64,000 nt of DNA from Actinopolyspora xinjiangensis (GCF_900104475.1 NZ_FNJR01000006.1:1-64000); one strand, 5' to 3'. Positions 30,376-38,138 are shown, counted from the first letter of the stretch. Notes: generated by a model from the sequence alone, not told the origin. A program made the numbers and translations.

Positions 30376-30398
30376 GGCGCCCCCTGTGCGGGGGCGCC
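30376..30398. terminator. Intercistronic hairpin
   Basis: GGCGCCCCC-TGTGC-GGGGGCGCC, a perfect 9-bp stem without a T-run, in the 53-bp gap between two early genes. It may be an RNA-stability or attenuation element. Confidence 0.45.
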
Positions 30399-30409
30399 GG
30401 AGGGATGGG

Positions 30410-30763
30410 TTACTGGTCGAACACTTGGCGGTGCCGGGCGGTCATCGCCGCGACCAGCGCGGGGCCGTCGCCGGTCTGTAGCGCCTCGCGGATCTCGGAG
30501 GGGCCGACCATCGAGGTGCCCGCCCCGTGGCACGGCCCGTCCAGTACCCGGCAGTGATCCATCGAGTCCAGGCCCTCGCGGGGGTCGCGGGAGTGGATGT
30601 CGACGCCGCCGTACTCGGCGGAGCCGAACAGCGTCGACACCTCCACGCAGCCGCGGTCGTCGCCGAGGATCAGCGCGGGGCGTATGGCGTCTGAGTTCCG
30701 CCACAGCGTCAGGTGATCGGGCACGGTGATGGTGGTGATGTCGAGGGCGTCGAGAGTGCTCAC
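30410..30763 (-). CDS. Hypothetical early protein (117 aa)
   Basis: MSTLDALDITTITVPDHLTL with GCVEVSTLFGSAEYGGVDIH and DHCRVLDGPCHGAGTS. Mixed alpha/beta composition; the CRVLDGPC segment could chelate a metal. No family recognised. Flanked by GC-rich hairpins on both sides, so its dosage may differ from its neighbours. Confidence 0.6.
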   Translation of the reverse strand: MSTLDALDITTITVPDHLTLWRNSDAIRPALILGDDRGCVEVSTLFGSAEYGGVDIHSRDPREGLDSMDHCRVLDGPCHGAGTSMVGPSEIREALQTGDGPALVAAMTARHRQVFDQ

Positions 30764-30785
30764 GGTGTCCTCCTCGGACGGTGGG

Positions 30786-30808
30786 CGGCCCCCGCGTGGG
30801 GCCGCCGG
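30786..30808. terminator. Intercistronic hairpin
   Basis: GGCGGCCCC-CGCGT-GGGGCCGCC, a perfect 9-bp stem in the gap between genes 30763 and 30815. Same size and loop length as the hairpin at 30376. Confidence 0.45.
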
Positions 30809-30814
30809 TGGCTG

Positions 30815-31228
30815 TTACTGGTCGTCGGCGAGCGCGTCGCGGATGATGAGTCGGATCTCGTCGGGCTCGATGAGCGCGCCCTCGTCGTCGGCCTCGTCGC
30901 ACCGGGCGGCCATGCGCCGGAGCGCATCAAGCGGCGCTACCTGCTCGGGGCACCGCTCGCGTAGGTCGGAGCGGTTCTGGTCGATCTGGTCGGCGATGAT
31001 TGCCTCGGTCTCGTCGCACATCTGCTGGATGTCGCGGCTCTGCCCGCTCATGCGGGCGCGTCGCTGTTCGGCGAGTCGGGCCTCGGCGCGGTGGGCACGT
31101 TCCACCCACCGGTCGCGGGCCGCGAGGGCGTCGTCGGCGATCTTTTCGACACGGGCGAGGTAGTCGCGCAGCTCGACCAGCTCGGGGTTGATCTCGACGG
31201 TTCCGCCGTCTGCGTCCTGAGTGCTCAT
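30815..31228 (-). CDS. Hypothetical coiled-coil early protein (137 aa)
   Basis: MSTQDADGGTVEINPELVEL is followed by long charged helices (ARVEKIADDALAARDRWVER, HRAEARLAEQRRARM) and an acidic C-terminus. Predicted coiled coil at residues 20-70. No family recognised. Confidence 0.6.
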   Translation of the reverse strand: MSTQDADGGTVEINPELVELRDYLARVEKIADDALAARDRWVERAHRAEARLAEQRRARMSGQSRDIQQMCDETEAIIADQIDQNRSDLRERCPEQVAPLDALRRMAARCDEADDEGALIEPDEIRLIIRDALADDQ

Positions 31229-31434
31229 TGCGTGCTCTCCTTGCGGCTCACGGTGATGGCGATGTCGGGTGGGCCGGCGATGTAGGCGTGGTGGCCGTCG
31301 CGCTGTACGCGCAGCACGTGCCAGCGGGGGAGGGTCGTGTCGAGCGAGAGGACCGAGTACTCGTGGGGCGTCCCGGTGGGGCTGTAGAGCACGAGCCGGT
31401 CGGTGCCGGTCACCTGGTCGAGGCGGATCCGCAT
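31225..31434 (-). CDS. Hypothetical early protein (69 aa)
   Basis: MRIRLDQVTGTDRLVLYSPT with beta-strand-rich sequence (WHVLRVQRDGHHAYIAGPPD). Overlaps both neighbours by a few bases. No family recognised. Confidence 0.55.
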   Translation of the reverse strand: MRIRLDQVTGTDRLVLYSPTGTPHEYSVLSLDTTLPRWHVLRVQRDGHHAYIAGPPDIAITVSRKESTQ

Positions 31435-32036
31435 CACTGCCCCCTGGCCAGGTCGCGCACCCGCTGGGCGCAGCGGCGCAGCACGCCGGGGTGGTCCTCG
31501 ACGGGGGCGGGTTCCGGGTCGGGGCGCTGTTCGGCGCGACGAGCGCGGTCCTCGGCGCGCCCTGCACGCCGTTCGAGCTGGTTGCACCGCTCGATGGCCT
31601 CGACGGCGGCCGATTTCGTCTGGTCGTAGCGGTGGACGAGCTCGGCGTTGCGGGCGCGGAGGTCGGCGGCCTCGGACTCGGCGGCGAGGGCGCGGTCGAT
31701 GAACTCTGAGGCCCGGCGGTGCGCCACGGTGCGCGCTTCCCGAGCGGTGTCGCGCTCCTCGATGAGCTGGAGCTCGCGGGCGCTGGCGTCCTGGAGTGCC
31801 TGCCGCAGGCTGGCGTTGGTGTCGCAGGTGTCGGTGAACCGCTGCTCGGCGGTGTCCCGCTCCTCGCGGAGCTGGGCCGCGTCCCGCTCGGCCTGCCAGG
31901 CGCGACGGGTGAGCGCGATGGTCACGACGATCCAGGTCTTCAGCAGGTCGCGGAGGGTGGCGACCTCTCCGCGCAGCCGATCGCGCTCGTCGCGGTAGCG
32001 GGGCGCGTCGGTGGTCACGGCAGTGTCAGTACTCAT
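31434..32036 (-). CDS. Long coiled-coil protein with one TM-like helix (200 aa)
   Basis: The first gene after the promoter at 32087-32115. A hydrophobic stretch (LLKTWIVVTIALTRRAW, residues 31-47) lies in an otherwise highly charged, continuous coiled coil (AEQRFTDTCDTNASLRQALQ, EAADLRARNAELVHRYDQTK). It may be membrane-anchored with a cytoplasmic coiled coil. No family recognised. Confidence 0.6.
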   Translation of the reverse strand: MSTDTAVTTDAPRYRDERDRLRGEVATLRDLLKTWIVVTIALTRRAWQAERDAAQLREERDTAEQRFTDTCDTNASLRQALQDASARELQLIEERDTAREARTVAHRRASEFIDRALAAESEAADLRARNAELVHRYDQTKSAAVEAIERCNQLERRAGRAEDRARRAEQRPDPEPAPVEDHPGVLRRCAQRVRDLARGQ

Positions 32037-32086
32037 CGAAATTCGTCCTCTCTGGACTGTGGTGGTGTGAACTCCGCTGTCTCATC

Positions 32087-32124
32087 ACTGTAGCTAGTGT
32101 CAGTCATGAGTGCAACTAGCTGCA
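32087..32124 (-). promoter_or_regulatory. Early promoter PL2 with operator-like repeat
   Basis: On the minus strand, TTGCAC (32115-32110), 17 bp, TACAGT (32092-32087) form a good promoter for the operon downstream of the helicase gene. A 10-bp inverted repeat (TGTAGCTAGT / ACTAGCTGCA, 9 of 10) overlaps both hexamers. The spacer carries CATGACTGA, also found next to the switch promoter at 37443. Confidence 0.6.
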
Positions 32125-32134
32125 CATGTAAAAA

Positions 32135-33451
32135 TCAGATTCCGGCGGTTTTCTCGTAGTCCGGGTCGGCGGGCACCCACGGAAGCGTCGTGCCGTGCAC
32201 CAGCGATGTCGGCCATTGGCGCTCCTCGCGGGATCCGCGCCAGGCGACGACGTCGACCATGACGGGCCGCTCGCGGTTGCGGCGCTCCTCCTCGTCGGTG
32301 AATCCGCCGGGTGGTTTCTCCTGGCTGCGCCGGAGCCCGTAGCCGAATTCGGGCCAGCGCAGCCACAGGCTCGACCCGGACGGGCGCATCTTGCGGTTGC
32401 CGCCGCCGTCCTGGGCGTGCCCGGCGTGCGCCTCGGTGATCAGCGCGCAGTCGTGCCGCGCCCGGATCGAGTCGATCTGGCTCACGAGCTGGTGTGCGAG
32501 CTGCTCGTCCGAGGGGTCGCCAGCGTGGAGTTTGTACAGCGGCCCGAGTACGAGCACGTCCGGGGCGACCGCGGAAACCGAGTGCTCCAGCCACGTGATG
32601 TCCCGGCCGGACGTCAAGTCCAACCCCTCGGGTCTACAGTGGACGAAAAACTGCCCGCGCCAGTCGGCCGGGCCGAGCCCGTGGTCAGCCCGTGCCCGGT
32701 CCACGCACCGCACGATCCGCCGGTACCGGCGTCGGGTCTGGCGCTCGGAGTTCTCGGCGTCGACGATCAGCACCCGCAGCCCGTGCCCGCCATCGCCGAG
32801 CGGTTTCGCCGTGAACGGGTGCAAACCGGCGCACAGCGTCGCGGCGAACTGCGACACGAGCTCGGACTTGCCGGCGCCCTCGCCGCCGGTGAGCACCAGG
32901 CGCTCGGCACGCTCCAACAGACCCGGCACGAGCCAGTTGTACGAGTCGTCGGCCTCCAGCAGCTCGGCTAGTGACAGCGGGGCGGCCTGGGCACTGCCTG
33001 CCGTGGTCTGTGCGGCGTCGCACGCGGTGCGCAGTTCGGCCACGGCGGTGGATACGTCGATCCCGTCGCCACGTTCCCATCCCTCGGCGAGCCGGTGCTG
33101 CGTGCGGGTGACGACTTCGGAGAGATACCGCTGCCCGTACAGCTCGATGATGCGCTCGGCGTAGTCGCTGGCATGAAACGGGAAATACCCGCCCGTGTCG
33201 AGCTTGGCGACGAAATCCGGGTCGAGCTTGGTCATCAGACTCCGGGCCGCAATCTGGCCGACCACGGTTTGCTTGTCGATGCCCTGCCCGCGGGTGTGCA
33301 TGTCGAGCATGAGCGCGGCGAGCTGCTCGTGTCGCGGCACTCCCCACGCTTCCCGTGGCACTGACCGGAGTGCGGGCGCGGTGGTGTCGGCGTCGATGAG
33401 CATCGACCCGAGTAGCGCCATTTCCATCGCCGGGTCGGCGATCCACGTCAT
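32135..33451 (-). CDS. Replicative DNA helicase (DnaB N-domain plus RecA-like ATPase)
   Basis: A 438-residue protein. Residues 1-110 match the DnaB N-terminal domain (MEMALLGSMLIDADTTAPAL, GYFPFHASDYAERIIELYG); residues 175-380 are a RecA-like AAA_25 ATPase with Walker A GGEGAGKS (189-196), VLIVDAE and DVLVLGPLYKLHAG. The fusion resembles phage RepA/DnaB-type helicases that unwind origin DNA. The start overlaps the end of the upstream replication gene by four bases. Confidence 0.85.
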   Translation of the reverse strand: MTWIADPAMEMALLGSMLIDADTTAPALRSVPREAWGVPRHEQLAALMLDMHTRGQGIDKQTVVGQIAARSLMTKLDPDFVAKLDTGGYFPFHASDYAERIIELYGQRYLSEVVTRTQHRLAEGWERGDGIDVSTAVAELRTACDAAQTTAGSAQAAPLSLAELLEADDSYNWLVPGLLERAERLVLTGGEGAGKSELVSQFAATLCAGLHPFTAKPLGDGGHGLRVLIVDAENSERQTRRRYRRIVRCVDRARADHGLGPADWRGQFFVHCRPEGLDLTSGRDITWLEHSVSAVAPDVLVLGPLYKLHAGDPSDEQLAHQLVSQIDSIRARHDCALITEAHAGHAQDGGGNRKMRPSGSSLWLRWPEFGYGLRRSQEKPPGGFTDEEERRNRERPVMVDVVAWRGSREERQWPTSLVHGTTLPWVPADPDYEKTAGI

Positions 33452-34236
33452 TGTTCAGCGATCCTTTCTCCGCGGAGGGTGTTCGGTTTCCGTGAATCCG
33501 ATTTCGGGGCGCCGCCGTATTTCAGCGTGTTTTTCATCCAATTTCGCCACGCGGCGTGCCAATCCTTGAATGTCGCCCCTTTGGCGCGGTGGTAGTCGAG
33601 GAACGTTTCGGTTTCCGCATCGAGGTCGCACCGGATTCCGGATCGGTCGGCCCACTGGCGCATGTCGGGGGTGACGAGCAGGTGATCGGGGGCTCGCGTG
33701 CGCGCACGCGTGCGCGCCCCCTCTGTAGGGATGGGATGGGATGGGATGGGGGGACCGTGACTCACGGTGTGACTCACACCGTGACACCCGTCCGTGTCCT
33801 GCGGTTTCTCGGATTTTTCGTGTGTTTTTGTCTCGTCGTTTTCGGGTGCGACACGCCCGTCATTGGACCCCCCATTGGACCCCTCATTGGTCGTGTCGTT
33901 GCCATCGGAGGCGTTGCGGGAGCGTTGCTTGCGCTTCGCGGCTCCGGCCCGCTCGCTGCGGACCTGCTCGGCGCTCCGTTGGTAGTCGAACCAGTCGTGG
34001 AACTGGTAGCCGGATTCGCCGTCGCTTTCGGCGTGTTCCCACAATCCAGCCTGAACCAATTTCTCGGCCTGTTTCGTGGTGCCGTAGCGCGTCACAATGT
34101 CGGCCGGAACGAATCCGTCCGTCAGATGCGCGGCGGCCCACGATCCGCACCGAACCCACAATCCGAGCGCGGCGGTCCCGGCCTTCCGCGCTTTTTTATT
34201 GTCGGCGAGCTGGTCGTCGACGGCGAACCACGGCAT
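33448..34236 (-). CDS. Replication protein (initiator / primosome-like)
   Basis: A 262-residue protein. MPWFAVDDQLADNKKARKAG, then LGLWVRCGSWAAAHLTDGFV form an N-terminal winged-helix-like domain common in actinophage replication proteins; residues 105-180 are a low-complexity, charged linker (NEGSNGGSNDG, then RTRARTRAPD); the C-terminal domain (FLDYHRAKGATFKDWHAAWR NWM) resembles DnaT/DnaD-type helicase loaders. It directly precedes the helicase gene, as expected for a loader. A pentanucleotide repeat lies in the linker. Confidence 0.75.
   Translation of the reverse strand: MPWFAVDDQLADNKKARKAGTAALGLWVRCGSWAAAHLTDGFVPADIVTRYGTTKQAEKLVQAGLWEHAESDGESGYQFHDWFDYQRSAEQVRSERAGAAKRKQRSRNASDGNDTTNEGSNGGSNDGRVAPENDETKTHEKSEKPQDTDGCHGVSHTVSHGPPIPSHPIPTEGARTRARTRAPDHLLVTPDMRQWADRSGIRCDLDAETETFLDYHRAKGATFKDWHAAWRNWMKNTLKYGGAPKSDSRKPNTLRGERIAEQ
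33728..33747. repeat. (GGGAT)4 pentanucleotide repeat
   Basis: Four perfect GGGAT units followed by a seven-G run lie in the linker-coding part of the replication gene. Because the unit is not a multiple of three, copy-number slippage would shift the frame. Confidence 0.7.
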
Positions 34237-34302
34237 GAGTCGGCAACTCCAAATAGATCGAAGGGGCGGGGCCGCCACGCGGACGGCCCCGCGGTGGATA
34301 GG

Positions 34303-34626
34303 TCAGAGCGCGTCGGTGGCGATCCACCGGCGGTTACGGGAGCCGTGTCGGGTACGGCGGGGGCTCCGGTACTCGCCGACGGCCTGGATGCGTTCGGCTT
34401 GGGCTGCCTGGGAGAGCAGCCACGGGAGCAGGTTCGGCTGGGCGTCGGGCGGGTTTCCGGCCCGCTCGCGGATGGTGTCCGCAGTGAACTCGACGTGCTC
34501 CCTGATGAGCTCGGCGAGGTGCCGCTCGTAGAGCTCCCGTGCGGTGCGGTGTGCCGCTGTGGCCGCTGCGAGGGTGGCTTCGCCTCCGGCATTGCGGTCG
34601 GCCAGGGCGAGGGCGAGCTGACTCAT
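34303..34626 (-). CDS. Hypothetical helical early protein (107 aa)
   Basis: MSQLALALADRNAGGEATLA followed by long helices (AHRTARELYERHLAELIREH, NLLPWLLSQAAQAERIQAVG) and a basic tail. No family recognised. Sits between recT and the replication gene; the basic tail suggests nucleic-acid contact. Confidence 0.6.
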   Translation of the reverse strand: MSQLALALADRNAGGEATLAAATAAHRTARELYERHLAELIREHVEFTADTIRERAGNPPDAQPNLLPWLLSQAAQAERIQAVGEYRSPRRTRHGSRNRRWIATDAL

Positions 34627-35429
34627 TGGGTGGCCTCCTCGTCGACGAGTTCGCCCTCGATGGGCTGGTCGGTGTCGGGCTCGTCGGTGAGGTCGAGCGG
34701 TGCTTCGGTGGGTTGGTCGCTGCGTTCGGCGACGCCCTGCACGATCCGGCGGTCCTCGGTCGAGGTCGGCACCCACTTGGCGAGCCTGCGTGCGGCTGTT
34801 TTGAGCCACATGGCCTCTTCGTGGTTCTTCCACGGGGAGTGCTCGGAGTCGGCGCCCTGGGCGGAGTCGCGGGCGCGTGCGATGTCGTTGCGATTGAGCA
34901 CGACCACTTTGGACGTGGCGCCGTTGCTCATGATCGCGTAGGCGTAGACGCCGCGGAGCTGTCCGCGTTCGCCGTTGATGGCGAACCAGTCGGCCTCATG
35001 TTCCGGGCGCTCCATTCGCCCCGGCGCCCACTGGAACGTGTCGTTCTCCCGTACGGTCTCGACGACCACACTCGACACGGCACCCGAGCGGTACATCAGT
35101 TCAATGAGCCCCTGGTAACCGGGAATGCCGAGCACCTCCGGCTTCCCCTTGTTCTTGCGGGGAGTGAGGTAGTACTGCTCGGTGCCCGGTTCGAGACCCA
35201 ACCGGGCGGCTTCCATCAGGGCGACCATGAGGGTGCCGGGCGACTGGCGTGCGGCGTGGGCGAGGTTCTTGTCCCGGCGCACGATGCCCTGCGCGATGCG
35301 GACCCACGAGTCGGTGCGAACGTGGCTCGGCATCACCCGGGCGAGGTCGGCCCGGTTGGTGGCGATGATGGCCGACGGGTTTTCGTCGTCCTTCTTGGCA
35401 ACGGCGGTGCCGATGGTCTGGCCGGTCAT
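34623..35429 (-). CDS. recT: RecT-family single-strand annealing protein
   Basis: A 268-residue recombinase. SHVRTDSWVRIAQGIVRRDK, ARQSPGTLMVALMEAARLGL and PGTEQYYLTPRKNKGKPEVL GIPGY are classic RecT motifs. It anneals ssDNA produced by the partner YqaJ-type exonuclease encoded just upstream. The C-terminus is acidic and low-complexity. Confidence 0.93.
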   Translation of the reverse strand: MTGQTIGTAVAKKDDENPSAIIATNRADLARVMPSHVRTDSWVRIAQGIVRRDKNLAHAARQSPGTLMVALMEAARLGLEPGTEQYYLTPRKNKGKPEVLGIPGYQGLIELMYRSGAVSSVVVETVRENDTFQWAPGRMERPEHEADWFAINGERGQLRGVYAYAIMSNGATSKVVVLNRNDIARARDSAQGADSEHSPWKNHEEAMWLKTAARRLAKWVPTSTEDRRIVQGVAERSDQPTEAPLDLTDEPDTDQPIEGELVDEEATQ

Positions 35430-36325
35430 GGCTTGTTCTCCTGACTGATCGTGCGGGTAAGTGCGGGCGCGGGCGCCACGTGCGGGGTGCCGCCGTGGCT
35501 CGCTTTGCGGATCGCGATGGGCTGCCCCTCGGAGTAGGCGCGGCGGGCGGTTCCCATGTAGTCGGCGATTTCGGCGACGTAGCGCCGTTTTCGGTCTCGG
35601 ACGATGCGCTCGTCGACGAGGTGGTCGCGGTAGTGCTCGGCGAGCTTGGCCGGGATCTCGACCGAGGCGTCCTCGATGTCCGGGTGCAGGTCGCGAATCA
35701 CCTGGTAGGTCTCGCCGTGCTCGTCGATCGAAGGGCGCTCGTTCTCCTCGATCGTGCGCAGGAAGTCCTCGCCGTGGTCGCGCAGCAGGTTCGCCTCGTC
35801 GGTGGAGTACTCCACGATGTACTCGGCGTAGTCCTGCCCGCTGGTGAGTACGGCCAGGTGCGCCCGGTGGAGTCCGAGCACGTCGAGGTACCAGAGGATC
35901 TGGCACCGGTAGTGCACCGGGATCTCGTCGGTGCCCGGCTCGCCCCACCCGAACGAGTCGCGAGCCGTTTTGATCTCCAGTAGCTCGCGGTGTCCCTGGT
36001 CGGTGGTGATCAGCCGGTCAGGGTTGGCGATCTGCCAGCGGCGCTCGGCGTGGCACCACGTGCCCGACTGCTCCACCGTCCACTCCGGGTGCGCGTCGGC
36101 GAACATGGCCGCGACCGCGGGTTCGAGGTAGCGACCGGCCCGCATCGCGGCGTGGTCCGGCTGCGGATCGGCCAAGCCCTGTTTCCGGTGCCACAGCGAG
36201 AAACGGCTCTCGTAGGGACTCAGCCCCAGCACGGCGGCGATCTCCGACCCGCCGAGCCCGGAGGTACGCAGCGCTTGCCACTCATCCGAGCCGGGTTCGT
36301 AGGTTCCGAGGTAGTCGGCGGTCAC
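35426..36325 (-). CDS. YqaJ-family exonuclease (RecE-like partner)
   Basis: A 299-residue nuclease. TSGLGGSEIAAVLGLSPYES matches the YqaJ N-terminal motif; the PD-(D/E)xK site is NPDRL (D103) and LLEIKTA (E117, K119); VHYRCQILWYLDVLG gives the Q-x3-Y-like helix. It resects DNA ends to feed RecT, with which it overlaps by four bases. Confidence 0.92.
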   Translation of the reverse strand: MTADYLGTYEPGSDEWQALRTSGLGGSEIAAVLGLSPYESRFSLWHRKQGLADPQPDHAAMRAGRYLEPAVAAMFADAHPEWTVEQSGTWCHAERRWQIANPDRLITTDQGHRELLEIKTARDSFGWGEPGTDEIPVHYRCQILWYLDVLGLHRAHLAVLTSGQDYAEYIVEYSTDEANLLRDHGEDFLRTIEENERPSIDEHGETYQVIRDLHPDIEDASVEIPAKLAEHYRDHLVDERIVRDRKRRYVAEIADYMGTARRAYSEGQPIAIRKASHGGTPHVAPAPALTRTISQENKP

Positions 36326-36618
36326 GCGGCGGCCTCCTCTCGTCCCGCGAGCGCTCCGGCGGCGTAGGCGCTGACACCTTCGCTGCGAAGTCTCGTGTAC
36401 TCCGGCGGGTTGGCGACCCAGCCGAGCAGCTCGCCCGGCGTCTGGTCGTCGGGCACCATCCCGGCCAGCAGCACCACCAGGGCGCGCAGCTCGTCCGGCG
36501 TGGTGTGGCGGGCGAGGATGCTGTGCACCTGCTCCGGCTCGTACTCGTGGATCGCCCCGACGAGCTGTGTCGCCTCTGGCAGCAGCGCGTCGAGTTCGGT
36601 CGATCCGGTCAGACTCAT
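36322..36618 (-). CDS. Hypothetical helical early protein (98 aa)
   Basis: MSLTGSTELDALLPEATQLV, then EYEPEQVHSILARHTTPDEL and RALVVLLAGMVPDDQTPGEL. The 'aLVvlLAamvpdD.p.eLL.W' sequence is seen in small actinophage proteins near exonuclease genes; role unknown. Overlaps both neighbours. Confidence 0.6.
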   Translation of the reverse strand: MSLTGSTELDALLPEATQLVGAIHEYEPEQVHSILARHTTPDELRALVVLLAGMVPDDQTPGELLGWVANPPEYTRLRSEGVSAYAAGALAGREEAAA

Positions 36619-36887
36619 GGCCGCACCCCCAGCAGATCCGTCTCGACGGTCACCTCGGTGCCGTCCTGGCACTCCTCCAGCGCCCGGTCGATCACGAGAC
36701 CGGCGCACAGCGGGCAGCTCGCGGCGCTGGTCCACCCGTACGGGGGGTAGGCATCCCACCAGTAGACGGCGACCCCGGCGGGGTGGCCGCACTCGGCGCA
36801 CTCGTCGTAGTCCGCCGGGTAGGGACTGAGGCGCACGTCGCGGGTGGTGATGGCTTCGTGGAGGTCGGTGCGGTATGCTGAGGACAT
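36615..36887 (-). CDS. Small zinc-ribbon early protein (90 aa)
   Basis: MSSAYRTDLHEAITTRDVRL is followed by CAECGHPAGVAVYWWDAYPP and SCPLCAGLVIDRALE, two CxxC pairs forming a likely zinc ribbon. AGGAGG precedes the ATG by five bases. A plus-strand terminator and -10-like element (36874-36948) suggest antisense control over its start. Confidence 0.6.
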   Translation of the reverse strand: MSSAYRTDLHEAITTRDVRLSPYPADYDECAECGHPAGVAVYWWDAYPPYGWTSAASCPLCAGLVIDRALEECQDGTEVTVETDLLGVRP

Positions 36888-36948
36888 GTAGTCCTCCTGT
36901 GGTGGGAGGGTTACTCCGCTGAGCCCCCGGCTACGGCCGGGGGTTTTT
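36874..36948 (+). ncRNA. Candidate antisense RNA over early gene start
   Basis: A -10-like TATGCT (36874-36879) and a strong terminator (CCCCCGGC-TACG-GCCGGGGG followed by TTTTT, ending 36948) bracket about 60 nt antisense to the start codon and ribosome-binding site of gene 36615-36887. The -35 element is poor, so transcription is uncertain; the terminator itself is clear and has no other plus-strand gene to serve. Confidence 0.35.
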
Positions 36949-36955
36949 ACTTGGG

Positions 36956-37189
36956 TCATGCTGCGGTCCCTTTCGGACGTCGGAACGGAACGACGTTGCT
37001 GCATCCGCAGGGCGCGGCGCTGTCTCCGCCCTGCACCCACACGTCCGGCGCGTCGGGGTGGATGCGCCACCGGCCGCCGCGATGCCGCTGGTGGCCGTGT
37101 AGTTCGCCGGACTCCAGGGCGCGGGCAACGGTGATGTAGTGGCATCCGACGAGGGATGCGACGTCGCGGGCGGTCAGCCATTCGGTCAT
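36956..37189 (-). CDS. Excisionase-like DNA-binding protein (77 aa)
   Basis: MTEWLTARDVASLVGCHYIT VARALESGELHGHQRHRGGRW: a helix-turn-helix of the excisionase/MerR (HTH_17) type with the 'aeyLgvs..TV.ral..G.L.....gg.WRi' layout, followed by a Cys-containing tail. A good candidate for the recombination directionality factor, although it is 1.2 kb from int. Confidence 0.72.
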   Translation of the reverse strand: MTEWLTARDVASLVGCHYITVARALESGELHGHQRHRGGRWRIHPDAPDVWVQGGDSAAPCGCSNVVPFRRPKGTAA

Positions 37190-37425
37190 GCCGCCACCTC
37201 GCTCTCGATGTCGTGCTCCTCGAACAGCTCGAGGAGTGCACCGATCCCCCATGCCCGGACGATTCCGTCGAGGAACGCCCATCTCGCGGGCCATCCCTGG
37301 ACGAGGACGCGGTTCACGGTGATGTAGTGCACGCCCATCGCGTCGGCGAGGTCGTCGTTCGACCACCCTTCGGCGTCGCGCCACGCCTTGATCCGATCGA
37401 CACGCGCAGTGATCGAGTCATTCAT
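37186..37425 (-). CDS. Cro-like HTH protein, first gene of early operon (79 aa)
   Basis: MNDSITARVDRIKAWRDAEG, then WSNDDLADAMGVHYITVNRV form a helix-turn-helix. It is transcribed divergently from the repressor gene and is the first gene of the leftward early operon, the classical place for Cro. The following gene's N-terminal motif is related (CHYITVARAL against VHYITVNRVL), hinting at duplication of the recognition helix. Confidence 0.7.
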   Translation of the reverse strand: MNDSITARVDRIKAWRDAEGWSNDDLADAMGVHYITVNRVLVQGWPARWAFLDGIVRAWGIGALLELFEEHDIESEVAA

Positions 37426-37469
37426 GATGCCCGTCCTGAATCATGACTGAAGCTGGCTGCATGAGTGAC

Positions 37470-37501
37470 ACACTACTGCGTTCCTATCAGTTGTGCAACT
37501 G
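37470..37501 (-). promoter_or_regulatory. Leftward early promoter with operator palindrome
   Basis: On the minus strand, TTGCAC (37498-37493), 17 bp, TAGTGT (37475-37470). A palindrome CAGTTG-TG-CAACTG (37488-37501) overlaps the -35. Flanking CTGAAGC motifs in opposite orientations (about 37446-37452 and 37502-37508) probably extend the operator. Confidence 0.65.
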
Positions 37502-37527
37502 GCTTCAGTAGTGATGCTGGCCTGGTC

Positions 37528-37543
37528 GGGCGAACAATCGCCC
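37528..37543. promoter_or_regulatory. Hairpin in lysogeny switch region
   Basis: GGGCGA-ACAA-TCGCCC, a perfect 6-bp stem between the divergent early and repressor promoters. Could be an operator or insulator. Confidence 0.4.
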
Positions 37544-37619
37544 ACATAGAGGCGTCTAAACGAGTGGATCACGCCATGTGACCTGCGGTTCTAGCACTGC
37601 TGATAGTACGGTGTCAGGC

Positions 37620-37961
37620 ATGACTGAAGCGCGCTACACGTATGACTATGCGACGACTTTTCAGCAGTACATCGACACGTGGTTGGACGAACGTGGGTAC
37701 ACGGTCAAGGAGTTCGCGCACGCGCATGGCCTGAGCGACTCCGGGGTGTACCGGTGGCGCCGAGGGGAGTACCCCTCGTGGGATAACGCCGCCAAGCTCG
37801 CCGACGCCCTGAATTTGCCCCTGAAGAGGCTTTACGTCTTGGTGGGACTACTGACTCCGGAGCAGGCGGACGAGAACGTGACCGCCCCTGATCCGTCCAA
37901 AATGTCTAATGAGGACCTACTGCGGGAGCTGGAGCGTCGGCTAGGCCAGTCCTCTGAGTAG
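37620..37961 (+). CDS. XRE-family prophage repressor
   Basis: A 113-residue protein (MTEARYTYDYATTFQQYIDT) with an HTH at residues 28-50 (YTVKEFAHAHGLSDSGVYRW) and a short helical C-terminus (MSNEDLLRELERRLGQ). It is divergent from the Cro-like gene, next to int, the usual position of an immunity repressor. The ATG at 37620 lacks a clear ribosome-binding site and follows a GATAGT -10-like element by about 19 bp, so a leaderless or nearly leaderless mRNA is likely, which is common in actinobacterial repressor genes. Confidence 0.78.
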   Translation: MTEARYTYDYATTFQQYIDTWLDERGYTVKEFAHAHGLSDSGVYRWRRGEYPSWDNAAKLADALNLPLKRLYVLVGLLTPEQADENVTAPDPSKMSNEDLLRELERRLGQSSE

Positions 37962-38076
37962 ACGTACTTCGCCCGGATGGAGCAACCCTACGCCTACTGG
38001 AGAGTTGTTTCCGAATTGTGCTTTTTTCTCCGTAACGCACGACGCAGGATTGACGACCCTGCGGGGGCAGGTCAGG

Positions 38077-38105
38077 CATAATGGTCGAACATTCGTTCGA
38101 ACGGC
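38077..38105 (+). promoter_or_regulatory. Promoter/operator region of the int-side transcript
   Basis: CATAAT (38077-38082) is a likely -10. Just downstream, CGAACATTCGTTCG with GTTCGAAC forms overlapping palindromes (38086-38105), a likely operator for the transcript carrying the small gene and integrase. Confidence 0.45.
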
Positions 38106-38138
38106 GCGCTGTACGAGGGCAGCGCGAGGGAGGGTTGC

